Assembly (NCBI GenBank): GCA_910574185.1
Contig: CAJSZQ010000008.1
Location: 62,001 to 126,000, forward strand
Length of the DNA stretch: 64,000 bases
Reading direction: 5' to 3'
DNA from: Lachnospiraceae bacterium
Lineage (GTDB): Bacteria > Bacillota > Clostridia > Lachnospirales > Lachnospiraceae
Of this stretch, positions 45,105-53,993 are shown in pieces. Both the position numbers and the translations under genes were made by a program. The first letter of the stretch is position 1. Each line of letters begins with the position of its first letter. The notes beneath the pieces are model-generated. The model did not search any database. It was not told where the DNA came from and saw only the letters and a program-made list of their open reading frames with translations.

Positions 45105-45980
45105 GTGAAAAAAAGGTTGTTAAGCGTAATGCTTGCAGGGGTTATGATGTTTTCCTTAGCAGCATGTGGAAATTCGGCAGAAGATTCAAAGACGGATGAA
45201 ACGTCAGGCGGAACAAAGAAATCTGAGACAGAAGAAAGCGAAGAAACAGGATTGTCAAAAGAGGATTTGGGCACGATTAATGTAGGAATAGACGGAGCAT
45301 ATCCGCCGTATTGTTTCCTGAATGACGAGACTGACGAGACCGATGGATTTGAAGTAGCTATGATGAGGGAAATTGCCGATAGAAACGGACTGGATATTCA
45401 GTGCGTGGTTACAGCATGGGACGGTATGTTTTCTGCATTGGATTCCGGGCGGATTGATACGGTAGCAGAGAGTATTACGATTACAGAGGAGAGAAAAGCA
45501 GATTATATCTTTTCAACAAGTTATATCGAAGCAAGCAATCGTTTTATTGTGAGAGAAGGAGAAGAAGCTTCCATTACATCATTTGAAGATTTGGCGGGAA
45601 AGAAAATTGGCGTAGCAAGCGGACAGGAGGCTTACAGCCAGCTTGAGAAAATGAAAGAAGAATACAAAGTCGATTTTGAGATTGTACCTTATGATTCATC
45701 TACAAACGCATACGATGTATCAATTGGAAGATTGGATGCTTCCTATATGAATCCGATTGCAGCATTGTCAACAAGCGAAGCAGGAGAGATGAAATTGACG
45801 GTTGCCGAATGTCCGGCGTATGTGGCAGACTACTGTGGTTATGCGTTTGTAAAGGATAGCGAGAGAGCAGAGCTTCTGGAGCAGATTTTTTCTGATACGA
45901 TTAAAGAAATGCATGAGGATGGAACGCTTAAGAGTTTGTGCGAAGAGTGGCTTGGAGCGGACGTATCAACCGGAGAATAG
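45105..45980 (+). CDS. Amino-acid ABC transporter substrate-binding lipoprotein
   Basis: This 291-residue solute-binding protein of the polar amino-acid family 3 type has a signal peptide with lipobox SLAAC (Cys21) and a Ser/Thr/Glu-rich linker. The binding domain begins near INVGIDGAYPPYCFLNDE. The start is the GTG at 45105, 9 bases after GGAGG; in-frame ATGs upstream lie on or before that site. It is first in the transporter operon. Ligand not determinable; amino acids or related compounds. Confidence 0.9.
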   Translation: MKKRLLSVMLAGVMMFSLAACGNSAEDSKTDETSGGTKKSETEESEETGLSKEDLGTINVGIDGAYPPYCFLNDETDETDGFEVAMMREIADRNGLDIQCVVTAWDGMFSALDSGRIDTVAESITITEERKADYIFSTSYIEASNRFIVREGEEASITSFEDLAGKKIGVASGQEAYSQLEKMKEEYKVDFEIVPYDSSTNAYDVSIGRLDASYMNPIAALSTSEAGEMKLTVAECPAYVADYCGYAFVKDSERAELLEQIFSDTIKEMHEDGTLKSLCEEWLGADVSTGE

Positions 45981-45997
45981 ATGCAGGAAGAATTTCT

Positions 45998-46027
45998 AAG
46001 CTTATCTGTCTTATGGCAGATAAGCTT
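45998..46027 (+). terminator. Intra-operon hairpin after the binding-protein gene
   Basis: AAGCTTATCTG and CAGATAAGCTT form a perfect 11-bp stem, followed by TGCTGTTTTC, between the binding protein and permease genes. It probably limits read-through so that binding protein exceeds permease. Confidence 0.6.
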
Positions 46028-46062
46028 TGCTGTTTTCAGAAATCAAGCGGGAGAAAATTGTT

Positions 46063-46749
46063 ATGAGATTTAACTTAGAATATGCAGTCAGTCATCTGCC
46101 GATAATTTTAAAATATGCGGGAATGTCCATGAATATCGCGGTTGTGTCTATGTTTTTTACAGTGTTCTTCTCTCTGGCGATAACGATTGTGCGGTATTAC
46201 AAGATAAAGGTATTTCATCAGATTGTAAATTTGTATATTGATATATTCCGAGGGACGCCGCTGTTAGTGCAGCTCTTTTTTATCTATTTTGGTTTACCGC
46301 AGATTTCACCTGTGTTTGTCAGCATGACAGGTTATCAGGCGGCAATTATCGGTATGACGCTGAATGCGGCGGCATACATGACGGAGGATATGCGTGGGGC
46401 GTTAGAATCTGTGCCGAAAGGGCAGATAGAAGCCGGGCTGTCTGTGGGGATGACGAACCTGCAGGTTATGCGGCATATCATTGTCCCACAGGCGACAAGA
46501 GTTGCACTGCCGGTTTTGGGAAATGAATTTATTTCTCTGGTAAAAAATTCGTCTATGGCATTTACGATTGGCGTCAGGGATATTATGGCGGAAGCTACTT
46601 TGCTGGGTAATTCTTCCGCTAAGTTTTTTGAGTGTTACTTAGATGCGTTTATTATTTATTTTGCGATATCCAAGATTATTACGATTCTTCAGAAATATCT
46701 GGAAAAAAGATTGAATCTGACAGGAGGCGGCCGCTATGATTCGCATTGA
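46063..46749 (+). CDS. Amino-acid ABC transporter permease
   Basis: This 228-residue HisM/GlnP-type permease has about five membrane helices, the signature IDIFRGTPLLVQLFFIYFGL, and the EAA loop (GALESVPKGQIEAGLSVGMT) that contacts the ATPase. ATG 46063 follows GGGAG; the frame opens earlier but without a ribosome site. Its end overlaps the ATPase start by 14 bases, showing tight coupling. Confidence 0.92.
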   Translation: MRFNLEYAVSHLPIILKYAGMSMNIAVVSMFFTVFFSLAITIVRYYKIKVFHQIVNLYIDIFRGTPLLVQLFFIYFGLPQISPVFVSMTGYQAAIIGMTLNAAAYMTEDMRGALESVPKGQIEAGLSVGMTNLQVMRHIIVPQATRVALPVLGNEFISLVKNSSMAFTIGVRDIMAEATLLGNSSAKFFECYLDAFIIYFAISKIITILQKYLEKRLNLTGGGRYDSH

Positions 46750-47473
46750 AAATCTGTCCAAAAACTATGGAAATCTTCAAGTTTTAAAGAATATTAGCCT
46801 TCAAATTGCAGCAGGCGAGACTGTCGCGATTGTAGGACCGTCCGGAACGGGGAAATCAACACTGCTTCGATGTTTGAATTTGTTAGAAACGCCTACAGAG
46901 GGCAAAGTCGCAATTGACGGTTTATCAGTAGACGCGAATCATCTTACTCAGAAAGAGATATACGCATTCAGAAGAAAATCTACGATGATTTTTCAAGATT
47001 TTTGTTTGTTTAACAATAAAACGGTTCTGCAGAATATTACGCTTGCCATGCAGGTGGTGCAAAAAATTGATAGAGTGCAGGCTGAAGGAGAAGCTGAGGA
47101 GATTTTGCGTCAGATTGGATTGCTGGAAAAAAGAAATAATTATCCGGGTACACTTTCGGGAGGCCAGCAGCAGCGCGTAGCTATTGGAAGAGCTATGGCG
47201 TTGAAATCTAAAGTTATGCTTTTTGACGAACCGACGTCTGCATTGGACCCTTGTCTGGTGGGGGAAGTGCTTTCTGTTATTAAAAGTATTACCCAGAAGC
47301 ATAATACCACGATTGTGATTGTAACACATGAGATGCGGTTTGCCAGGGATGTGGCGGACCGGGTTATCTATATGGATGAAGGAAGAATTGTGGAGACGGC
47401 TTCGCCGGAAGTTTTTTTTACCAGTCCTGCAGAGCAGAGAACCAGGGAATTTTTGCAGTATTATATGAACTGA
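46736..47473 (+). CDS. Amino-acid ABC transporter ATP-binding protein
   Basis: This 245-residue ATPase has Walker A GPSGTGKST (about 34-42), signature LSGGQQQRVAIGRAM and Walker B VMLFDEPTSALDP, followed by the switch histidine (VTHEM). It powers uptake with the permease and binding protein upstream. The ribosome site GGAGG lies within the permease coding end. Confidence 0.94.
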   Translation: MIRIENLSKNYGNLQVLKNISLQIAAGETVAIVGPSGTGKSTLLRCLNLLETPTEGKVAIDGLSVDANHLTQKEIYAFRRKSTMIFQDFCLFNNKTVLQNITLAMQVVQKIDRVQAEGEAEEILRQIGLLEKRNNYPGTLSGGQQQRVAIGRAMALKSKVMLFDEPTSALDPCLVGEVLSVIKSITQKHNTTIVIVTHEMRFARDVADRVIYMDEGRIVETASPEVFFTSPAEQRTREFLQYYMN

Positions 47474-47488
47474 AAATGCTGCTGATAG

Positions 47489-47516
47489 GTAACGGTTCCG
47501 TTATCCGAACTGTTAC
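47489..47516. mobile_element. Minimal family A remnant
   Basis: GTAACGGTTC and GAACTGTTAC are 28 bp end to end and match family A termini. They are flanked by GCTGATAG (47481-47488) and GCTAATAG (47517-47524), a 7/8 direct repeat, so this looks like an insertion that has lost its interior. Confidence 0.55.
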
Positions 47517-47543
47517 GCTAATAGAATATCGGGCTTGTCCCGC

Positions 47544-47602
47544 GCCCTTTCCAACGAGTCCCGGGTAAGCCGGATATCCTGCGGACGAACTGGGAAAAGG
47601 GC
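47544..47602 (+). promoter_or_regulatory. Leader hairpin before the URO-D-like gene
   Basis: GCCCTTTCC and GGGAAAAGGGC can pair around an approximately 40-base loop, ending 27 bases before the start codon. It may be a regulatory leader; there is no T-tract. Confidence 0.3.
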
Positions 47603-47629
47603 AGAGGAAAGAATGAGAGGAAGAAGAAT

Positions 47630-48724
47630 ATGACCGGAACATTAACGCCGTCGCAAAGACTGAGAAGAATATTGAACGGGCAAGAAGCGGACAGGCCGCT
47701 TTATTCAGCCTGGGGACATTTTATGAACTACGCGGACAGGAATGCCAAAGATTTCGCAAAGGCAACCATTGATTTCCAGCTTGTCAATGGCTTTGATTTT
47801 ATTAAGGTGATGTCTAATCCGTTTTATTTGTTGGAAGATATGGGGATTGTACTTGAACCTGTGCGGGATTATGCTTCTTGCGTATCCCGTTCGCCGGATA
47901 TTCTTACGGTACCTGTAGCTGCTGATTGGGAGAAGGTCCGGTTTCCGGATGTCCATCAAGGCGCGATTGCCAGGGAGATCGAGGCGGTGAAACGGATTGC
48001 CGACTATTTTCAGGGAGACGTGCCGGTGCTTCCCTCTATTTTTACACCGGTTATGTGGATTGCTTATGCGTCCATTCCAAGTCCGGAAATTGATAGATGC
48101 GAGAGGGAATACGGCTCTTATGTTCCTTTGCTGGAACGATATCTGACAGGTAACGAGAAATATGCCCGGGCGGCGGCTGAGAGGATTGCTGGGTTTAATC
48201 AGGAATTTATGGAGGAGCTGTTGAAGGCTGGCGCGTCCGGATTCTTTTATTGTACGGACGTAGCAAGGGACTTGTGGACAAGCAGGGATATTTTTGAGGA
48301 ATTTGAGAAGAAACCGGATGTGCGGACACTAAATGCTGTACGGGAGAAGTCAGATTTTTCGCTTCTTCATGTGTGCGGGGAAGGAAGGCTCTTATTTGAT
48401 GAAGTGCTGGAGTATCCGGTGGATGCATTTAACTGGGATGACCAGATGCCGGGGACTCCTTCTTTTGCCGAACTGAGGAAGAAGACGAATAAGATGCTGG
48501 TGGGCGGATTGGACCGCAAAGCTGACTTTGCCGGAGACAGCAGAGAGCAGATAAAAGAGATTATCAGGAAGCGGATTGACGCCGCATTGGAGCAAGGGGG
48601 AAGGAAAATTATGATTTCCGGCGGATGCGCATGGGATTTCGATTCGGCATATAAATTCTTCATTTGGAAGGAAGTTATGGAGGAATACATGACATATCCG
48701 GTTTGTGAAGGCACTAACGAGTAA
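47630..48724 (+). CDS. Uroporphyrinogen decarboxylase-family protein
   Basis: This 364-residue protein has the URO-D fold: start TPSQRLRRILNGQEADRPLY, a central GASGFFYCTDVA and LLHVCGEG near 244-251, where corrinoid methyltransferases carry a zinc HxC pair. Such proteins in Clostridia are usually not heme enzymes but methyltransferases or proteins of unknown role. No corrinoid protein gene is adjacent. It stands alone after the ABC operon, with a terminator at its stop codon. Confidence 0.75.
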   Translation: MTGTLTPSQRLRRILNGQEADRPLYSAWGHFMNYADRNAKDFAKATIDFQLVNGFDFIKVMSNPFYLLEDMGIVLEPVRDYASCVSRSPDILTVPVAADWEKVRFPDVHQGAIAREIEAVKRIADYFQGDVPVLPSIFTPVMWIAYASIPSPEIDRCEREYGSYVPLLERYLTGNEKYARAAAERIAGFNQEFMEELLKAGASGFFYCTDVARDLWTSRDIFEEFEKKPDVRTLNAVREKSDFSLLHVCGEGRLLFDEVLEYPVDAFNWDDQMPGTPSFAELRKKTNKMLVGGLDRKADFAGDSREQIKEIIRKRIDAALEQGGRKIMISGGCAWDFDSAYKFFIWKEVMEEYMTYPVCEGTNE

Positions 48725-48740
48725 ATTCGTTAGTGCCTTT
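48709..48740 (+). terminator. Terminator overlapping the URO-D-like stop codon
   Basis: AGGCACTAACGA and TCGTTAGTGCCT form a perfect 12-bp stem around GTAAAT, which contains the TAA stop, followed by TTTAAA. Confidence 0.75.
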
Positions 48741-48817
48741 AAACCGACTGCCTTATCGGAAGAAGTCCGCCGCAGGGCATAGATTTTATGAAATCCATCG
48801 TTGCGCCTTCCGTAAAA

Positions 48818-48916
48818 ATTTTCATTCACTTCTCTATATCTTGGTATTATTTCAATATCGTTATTTCTTTTATAGATGTCATGGTTTCCGCCGCGGCATT
48901 CCAAATCAACGGCTTT
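48818..48916 (-). pseudogene. HicA-like toxin fragment
   Basis: On the minus strand a short stretch reads CRGGNHDIYKRNNDIEIIPR followed by YREVNEN, close to the core of one HicA mRNA-interferase group (GGNHDIY ... IPRHREVNE). A stop lies directly upstream of the fragment, the expected N-terminus is missing, and the C-terminal part has lost similarity. No hicB is found. The remaining part of this gap (to 49221) is AT-rich and shows no gene. Confidence 0.4.
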
Positions 48917-49221
48917 CTATGTGTGTTTAATGCGTAAAATATTAGTAAAGTCACTTGCAGAACAGCAAATGTGTTTTTGCTATAAGTGAATGTTTTTATT
49001 CGTTAAATATAATGTTATGACTAAAATCACCATATTTAGAATGAAATATTCGTTTAAGCTTGAAAATATGAATAAAAAATGCTATATTAAGACTAAGAAA
49101 TTCAAAAAATATATGAGGCCGCATATATTGCAACCGTAAATTAGTCTGGAAAGGTACAGGTGTGAATGAAATCGTCAAAAATTATTCCTAAAAATTTAAA
49201 GGGACAGTAAGGAAGAGGTGG

Positions 49222-50007
49222 ATGAAAAAGGGACATAATACAAAAGAGAACGAGATTCTCGACTACATTCAGCGTTATCATGCAATGACGACCAGCGAAG
49301 CAATGCAGCTTACGGGAGTCTCGGAATCGACGATAAGAAGGCTTTTTATCAAACTGCAGCAAAAGGGCTATGTGGAACGCGTGTTTGGAGGAGTAAAAGA
49401 GATACCGCAGGTAGAGACATACAGTTACCAGGATACAGTGATAAAGAATGTAGAGCAGAAGAAGGAAATCGGCGCAGTAGCAGCGTCCATGGTCAACGAT
49501 CATGACTTTTTCTATCTAGACTGCGGAACGACGACCAGGCAGATGGCGAAAGCTCTGGCGGTCAGAATGAGGGAAGGAAGTCTGCGGGGAATTTTGGCAG
49601 TTACAAATTCCATTATTAATCTGGAAATATTGGGACCGTATTGTGACATTATCATTGCAGGCGGGAAATATTCCTGTGAACGAAAGGATGTTTCAGGAAA
49701 TATAAGCGAGACTTTTCTTCAGCAGTTTCATTTCGATAAATGTTTTTTGGGAACAGACGGCTTTCGCTTCGGGCATGGGTTTGTATCAACCAGTACGACG
49801 GTTTCGCTGCTCGCAAGCGCTGCGTCTAAGCTTTCGGAGGAAAGTTATGTGCTGATGGATTCTTCCAAAATAGGGAAAAATGCAGTTGGAATCCATTGTA
49901 ATATGAGCAATATAAAAGGGATTATAACGGATTCTGAGATTGATGCAGAGAATCTTCAGAGGTTTTCTGAACTTAGAATGAAGATAATTGTTAAAAAAGG
50001 AAGGTGA
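49222..50007 (+). CDS. DeoR-family transcriptional regulator
   Basis: This 261-residue regulator has an N-terminal winged helix (TTSEAMQLTGVSESTIRRLF at about 22-41) and a DeoR sensor domain with YLDCGTTT (about 93-100) and GTDGF, which binds a sugar-phosphate effector. It immediately precedes the mannose-family PTS EIIA by 6 bases and so leads that operon. A paralogue is encoded on the opposite strand at the far side of the PTS. Confidence 0.9.
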   Translation: MKKGHNTKENEILDYIQRYHAMTTSEAMQLTGVSESTIRRLFIKLQQKGYVERVFGGVKEIPQVETYSYQDTVIKNVEQKKEIGAVAASMVNDHDFFYLDCGTTTRQMAKALAVRMREGSLRGILAVTNSIINLEILGPYCDIIIAGGKYSCERKDVSGNISETFLQQFHFDKCFLGTDGFRFGHGFVSTSTTVSLLASAASKLSEESYVLMDSSKIGKNAVGIHCNMSNIKGIITDSEIDAENLQRFSELRMKIIVKKGR

Positions 50008-50013
50008 ATAGAC

Positions 50014-50454
50014 ATGATAAAAATCATTCCGGAACAAGCGGATGATGGTATTCCGGGAGTGCTGCTTTGCAGTCATGGCCATCTTGCAGAAGGAATTGCG
50101 GATGCGGTTAAGATGATTTATGGGGAGTGTAAGAATCTGGTGGTCATCGGACTGGAGGAATCCGATGATGTTGCCGGTTGGGGCGACGAACTGGAAGCAG
50201 CAGTAAAAAGATTTTCAAAAGGCGCGATTGTGCTGATTGATTTATTTGGCGGTACTCCGGGAAATCAGTGTTTATTAAAAACGGTCCAAATGTTAAAGAC
50301 CGGAGATTCTGTCAGCGTTGTTGCGGGAATGAATCTTGGAATGGTTCTTGAAGTATTAGCCGGAAGAGAGACAGAAAAGTTTGAACGGATTGCAGAAATC
50401 GCTGTGGAAGCAGGAAAACAGGCGGTGTCGGATTGTTTATTACATTTTAGATGA
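50014..50454 (+). CDS. PTS EIIA component, mannose family
   Basis: This 146-residue EIIA-Man domain protein has the likely phosphorylated His21 in LLCSHGHLAEG and the IDLFGGTPGN segment. It receives phosphate from HPr and passes it to the EIIB at 52104. The stop overlaps the open frame of the next gene; AAGGTGA precedes the ATG. Confidence 0.9.
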   Translation: MIKIIPEQADDGIPGVLLCSHGHLAEGIADAVKMIYGECKNLVVIGLEESDDVAGWGDELEAAVKRFSKGAIVLIDLFGGTPGNQCLLKTVQMLKTGDSVSVVAGMNLGMVLEVLAGRETEKFERIAEIAVEAGKQAVSDCLLHFR

Positions 50455-50486
50455 AGAGGGGAACTTCGGAGAAAGGAGAGAGAAGT

Positions 50487-52076
50487 ATGCATTTGTGGCA
50501 GGCAGTTATTTTAGGAGGATTTTATTGGTTTAGTTACTGCGGAGTTTTTCCGCATACATTGAATCTGTTGTTTTATCAGCCGCTGACGGCTTCTCTGCTG
50601 GTCGGTGTTGTTATGGGAGACGTTCCAACCGCAATGATAGTCGGCGCTACGATTCAGCCGATGTTTTTGGGCCAGACGCAGGCGGGATGGGTCATTACCA
50701 ATGATAACTCGGCGGCGGGTATTATTACTGCGGCAGTATGTATTTCTTCCGGGATGGACATTAAGTCGGCAATGGCGGTAGCAGTGGCGGTCGGTCTTGT
50801 GATGAGTCAGCTTACCAATGTACGAATGACAGTCGGTTCTTTCTGGAATACATTGACAGACCGCTATATCAGCAAACGGCAGTATGACAGGATCTGGCTT
50901 TCAACCGTCATTTATCCGGCGTTATTTAAAGTATTGCTTTACTGGGCGCCCATGACGGCAGTATTGTATTTTGGAGCCAGCAATATCGGATTTTTTGTCA
51001 ATGGACTGCCGGCATGGCTGCAGAACGGACTGGGCGCGCTTTCTTCCCTGATGCCCATCGTGGGATTATGCGTCGTAGCTTCCACAATCGGAAAAAAGGG
51101 ATATACGGTATTTTTCTATGCAGGATTTCTATTTGCAGCATATTCTGGTCTTAGTGGAATTGGAATAGCGATTACAGCAGGGATTCTGGCCTGGTTTGAT
51201 TTCCGTTGCCAGAATCGAGGTGAAAGCCTGTCCGTTAATTTTAAGGGGGCGAAGATTGAGGATGCGCTTCTGAAGGCGAAGGATTTGAATCTGGCAACGA
51301 TTAGGCTTCTGGCGTTCTATTCTCATGCAAACAGCTTTGAACGCTATCAGGCGAATGGTGTTACGGCAGCCATGATGCCTTGCTTAAAGCAGATTTACAA
51401 AGATAATCCAGACGGTATGCAGGAAGCGATGGAGAGAACTTCCGAAATGTTCAATGCAGAGGATATGACGGCGGCGCTGCCAATCGGTATTGCCCTTTCA
51501 ATGGAAGAGCAAAAGGCAAAGGGGCTTCCGATTGAAGGGACGATTATTTCAGATACGAAGGCAGCTCTGTTTCCGCCGATGGCAGCAGTGGGCGATACGT
51601 TAAACTGGGCTACGATTGTTCCGACAACACTGGCGCTTATGTGTCCTTATGCGCTGAAGGGCTACTGGTGGCCGGCGATTGTTGTAGTTCTGGTTGGAGC
51701 GGTTCTGTGTAATTCCCAGGCGTTTGCATTGATGCATCTGGGATATAATCTGGGAAATAAAGCAATTAAGGACCTGGTTCAGAGCGGTTTGATTAATAAA
51801 ATTATGAATTTCTTTACAGTGATGGGACTATTTGTAATCGGCGGAATGATAAGTTCGCTGGTAAGTGTCACAACGCCTCTTGAAATCGCATCTTCCGGCG
51901 TTACATTTGCATTTCAGTCAGGACTCTTCGACGTGTTAATGCCGAATTTGTTAACTTTAATTGCTACAATCATCATCTTTAGTTTAATGAAACGGCAGAA
52001 TGTCAGTATATTAAGAGTAATTTATGGAACGATGATTATAGGGATTATTCTTGGAGCAGCAGGAATCATTGGATAA
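50487..52076 (+). CDS. Fused PTS EIIC-EIID, mannose family
   Basis: This 529-residue membrane protein joins EIIC (about 1-250; GVVMGDVPTAMIVGATIQPM, IVGLCVVASTIGKKG) and EIID (about 260-529; NSFERYQANGVTAAMMPCLK, EQKAKGLPIEGTIISDTKAA). In most systems these are separate proteins of about 260-280 residues. The frame is uninterrupted, so the fusion is real at sequence level. ATG 50487 follows AAAGGAGAG. The substrate cannot be told from sequence. Confidence 0.87.
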   Translation: MHLWQAVILGGFYWFSYCGVFPHTLNLLFYQPLTASLLVGVVMGDVPTAMIVGATIQPMFLGQTQAGWVITNDNSAAGIITAAVCISSGMDIKSAMAVAVAVGLVMSQLTNVRMTVGSFWNTLTDRYISKRQYDRIWLSTVIYPALFKVLLYWAPMTAVLYFGASNIGFFVNGLPAWLQNGLGALSSLMPIVGLCVVASTIGKKGYTVFFYAGFLFAAYSGLSGIGIAITAGILAWFDFRCQNRGESLSVNFKGAKIEDALLKAKDLNLATIRLLAFYSHANSFERYQANGVTAAMMPCLKQIYKDNPDGMQEAMERTSEMFNAEDMTAALPIGIALSMEEQKAKGLPIEGTIISDTKAALFPPMAAVGDTLNWATIVPTTLALMCPYALKGYWWPAIVVVLVGAVLCNSQAFALMHLGYNLGNKAIKDLVQSGLINKIMNFFTVMGLFVIGGMISSLVSVTTPLEIASSGVTFAFQSGLFDVLMPNLLTLIATIIIFSLMKRQNVSILRVIYGTMIIGIILGAAGIIG

Positions 52077-52103
52077 TGAATTCAAAGAAAGGACGGCGGA
52101 AGG

Positions 52104-52583
52104 ATGGGAAAATTATCATTAGTACGAGTAGATAACCGAATGATACATGGACAGGTGGCAAGCGGCTGGATTGGCAAAAGCAATGCCGGCAATATTGTTG
52201 TTATTGATACGGAGACAGCCGGTAATGAATTGATGCGCGATATTTTGTCTCTGGCGGTGCCTTTTGGAACAGGTTTTTCAGTACTGACGCAGGAAGAAGG
52301 AATTGAAGAGTACTTAAAAAATGAATTTGGAGCACAGAATACCATGCTTGTGTTCAAAGAGATACAGACTGCCTATAACTGTTACAAAGCCGGTATGAAA
52401 TTCGGGGCGCTGCAGATTGGCGGAACCGGAGTAAGACCCGGCGCTAAGGCAATTGAAGGTCCGATTACTGTAACGGAAGAAGAGATAAAGCAGCTGAACG
52501 AAATACAAAAAGATGGCGTAAATGTATATTTGCAGCAGACAGTGCAGAGCAGAAGTACAAAATGGCAGGATGTGAAGTTGTAG
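52104..52583 (+). CDS. PTS EIIB component, mannose/sorbose family
   Basis: This 159-residue cytoplasmic EIIB has the phosphorylated His15 in RVDNRMIHGQV. It transfers phosphate to the incoming sugar. It completes an A-CD-B order that differs from the usual A-B-C-D or AB-C-D. A family C repeat follows its stop. Confidence 0.92.
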   Translation: MGKLSLVRVDNRMIHGQVASGWIGKSNAGNIVVIDTETAGNELMRDILSLAVPFGTGFSVLTQEEGIEEYLKNEFGAQNTMLVFKEIQTAYNCYKAGMKFGALQIGGTGVRPGAKAIEGPITVTEEEIKQLNEIQKDGVNVYLQQTVQSRSTKWQDVKL

Positions 52584-52594
52584 GCGATAAAAAA

Positions 52595-52674
52595 CACCGG
52601 CCGGATGGCCGAACGGGGCCCCTCTGTGAACGCCTTGTGAAATGGCCGGATAGCCATAATGGGGCGCCCCTGGG
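52595..52674. repeat. Family C repeat pair between convergent genes
   Basis: Two degenerate family C units lie here: CACCGGCCGGATGGCCGAAC with GGGGCCCC, and CCTTGTGAAATGGCCGGATA with GCCATAATGGGGCGCC. They fill the gap between EIIB and the minus-strand DeoR gene and may act as a bidirectional terminator. Confidence 0.6.
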
Positions 52675-52715
52675 TATGTGATGCGGCGCGGCTTCGGAAA
52701 GCGTAGACAGAGCAT

Positions 52716-53525
52716 TTATACGAGTTGTTTATTATTCGCTGTACTGGCTATATGCAGTTGAATCTTGTGATTTGCGAAATTTTTTACAGCAGGTTCTGAA
52801 ATACGGCTGTCGGTAATAAGTGCGGTTACTTCATCCAGCTCTGCGTAATTTACGTAAGAAGGACAGCCGATTTTGGATGAATCCAGAAGTACATAGGAGT
52901 AGTTGGTCTGGAGCAGGGCGGCCCTTGATAAGTGGGAAGTATGAATGTTATCGCTGGAAAAGCCAGACTCAAAGGTCATCCCGTCAGCCCCTAAGAATGC
53001 CTTGGAAAAATGAAAATTGGAAAGAAAACTGATTCCTAAGGAACCTGTCAGACTTCTGCGCTCTTCATTCATGGTTCCGCCAGTCAGGATAACATTGCAG
53101 CAGGAGTTCAGGATTTCTAAATTGACCAGAGAGTTGGTGACAATATTTAATTTACCTGATAATACATTCTGCTGAATCGCCTGGGCAATGGCCCGGGCAA
53201 GGTATTCTGTTGTGGAGCCGCAGTCAATGTAAATAAAATCAGAAGAGTGGATAAGCCCTGCGGCATAGTTTCCAATCAAGGCTTTCTCTTTCTGCATCTT
53301 CTGACTGGTCAGATCATAGCTGTAATAATTGTCTGGAACGGCCGCCATAATACCGCCAAAGGTACGGACTGCCTTCTTTTCTTTCTCCAGATTGATAAAG
53401 ATACGGCGAATGGTTGACTCCGATAAATGGAAGAGGCTAATGGCGTCTTTGGTGGATAACTTCTGGTTTGCAGCCAGATAGTTTAAAATGGATTGTTCTG
53501 CTTCGGTATTTCTCTTTTTCGCCAT
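52716..53525 (-). CDS. DeoR-family transcriptional regulator (paralogue)
   Basis: This 269-residue DeoR protein has a winged helix at about 18-37 (STKDAISLFHLSESTIRRIF) and the effector domain with YIDCGSTT (about 98-105), FLGADG and LLDSSKIG. It aligns along its length with the regulator at 49222, so the two flank the mannose-family PTS as divergently placed paralogues. It is divergent from the SCP2-like/aminotransferase pair and probably controls that promoter. Confidence 0.9.
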   Translation of the reverse strand: MAKKRNTEAEQSILNYLAANQKLSTKDAISLFHLSESTIRRIFINLEKEKKAVRTFGGIMAAVPDNYYSYDLTSQKMQKEKALIGNYAAGLIHSSDFIYIDCGSTTEYLARAIAQAIQQNVLSGKLNIVTNSLVNLEILNSCCNVILTGGTMNEERRSLTGSLGISFLSNFHFSKAFLGADGMTFESGFSSDNIHTSHLSRAALLQTNYSYVLLDSSKIGCPSYVNYAELDEVTALITDSRISEPAVKNFANHKIQLHIASTANNKQLV

Positions 53526-53609
53526 GTTACGAATGCCTCCTTATTGGCTCAAGTATAACATGGCAGGTGGAAATGTACAATGAAATTTACTTAGAAAGTG
53601 GTGAAGATT

Positions 53610-53978
53610 ATGAATAAGGAAACAATTTTTAAGAACAGAATATTGTTAGCAATACGGCTTGCAAATGAGGATACAGTGGGAAAACAGATTGCGAAACGTA
53701 TGGTTGACGGAAAGTTAATTGTTAAGATTACGGACAGCATTTGCATGAATATACAAATTACGGAAGGACGTCTTGAACTTGTGGAATCTTCAGACAATGC
53801 AAGGGCCATCTATGAATTCGGCGATTTGGATTCTGCCTGTGGGCTTTTGAATAAAGAGCTGAGTCCCTATGCCGCTACCGTACATAAACAGTTAAAATTG
53901 CAGGGGCTGGCTACACTGAACGATACTTTTGAGAGTCTTCTGCTGCTGGCATATGAACAGGAAAAGGGATTGAGATGA
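53610..53978 (+). CDS. SCP2-like small protein
   Basis: This 122-residue soluble protein has an alternating pattern (KLIVKITDSICMNIQITEGR; LELVESSDNARAIYEFGD) reminiscent of SCP2 sterol-carrier domains, which hold hydrophobic ligands or act as small accessory domains. The match is by pattern only. The ATG at 53610 is preferred to GTG at 53598, though the ribosome site is weak (GTGGTGAAG). It is followed by the aminotransferase after 15 bases, so the pair probably works together. Confidence 0.5.
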   Translation: MNKETIFKNRILLAIRLANEDTVGKQIAKRMVDGKLIVKITDSICMNIQITEGRLELVESSDNARAIYEFGDLDSACGLLNKELSPYAATVHKQLKLQGLATLNDTFESLLLLAYEQEKGLR

Positions 53979-53993
53979 GAGGAGGAGAAGGCG

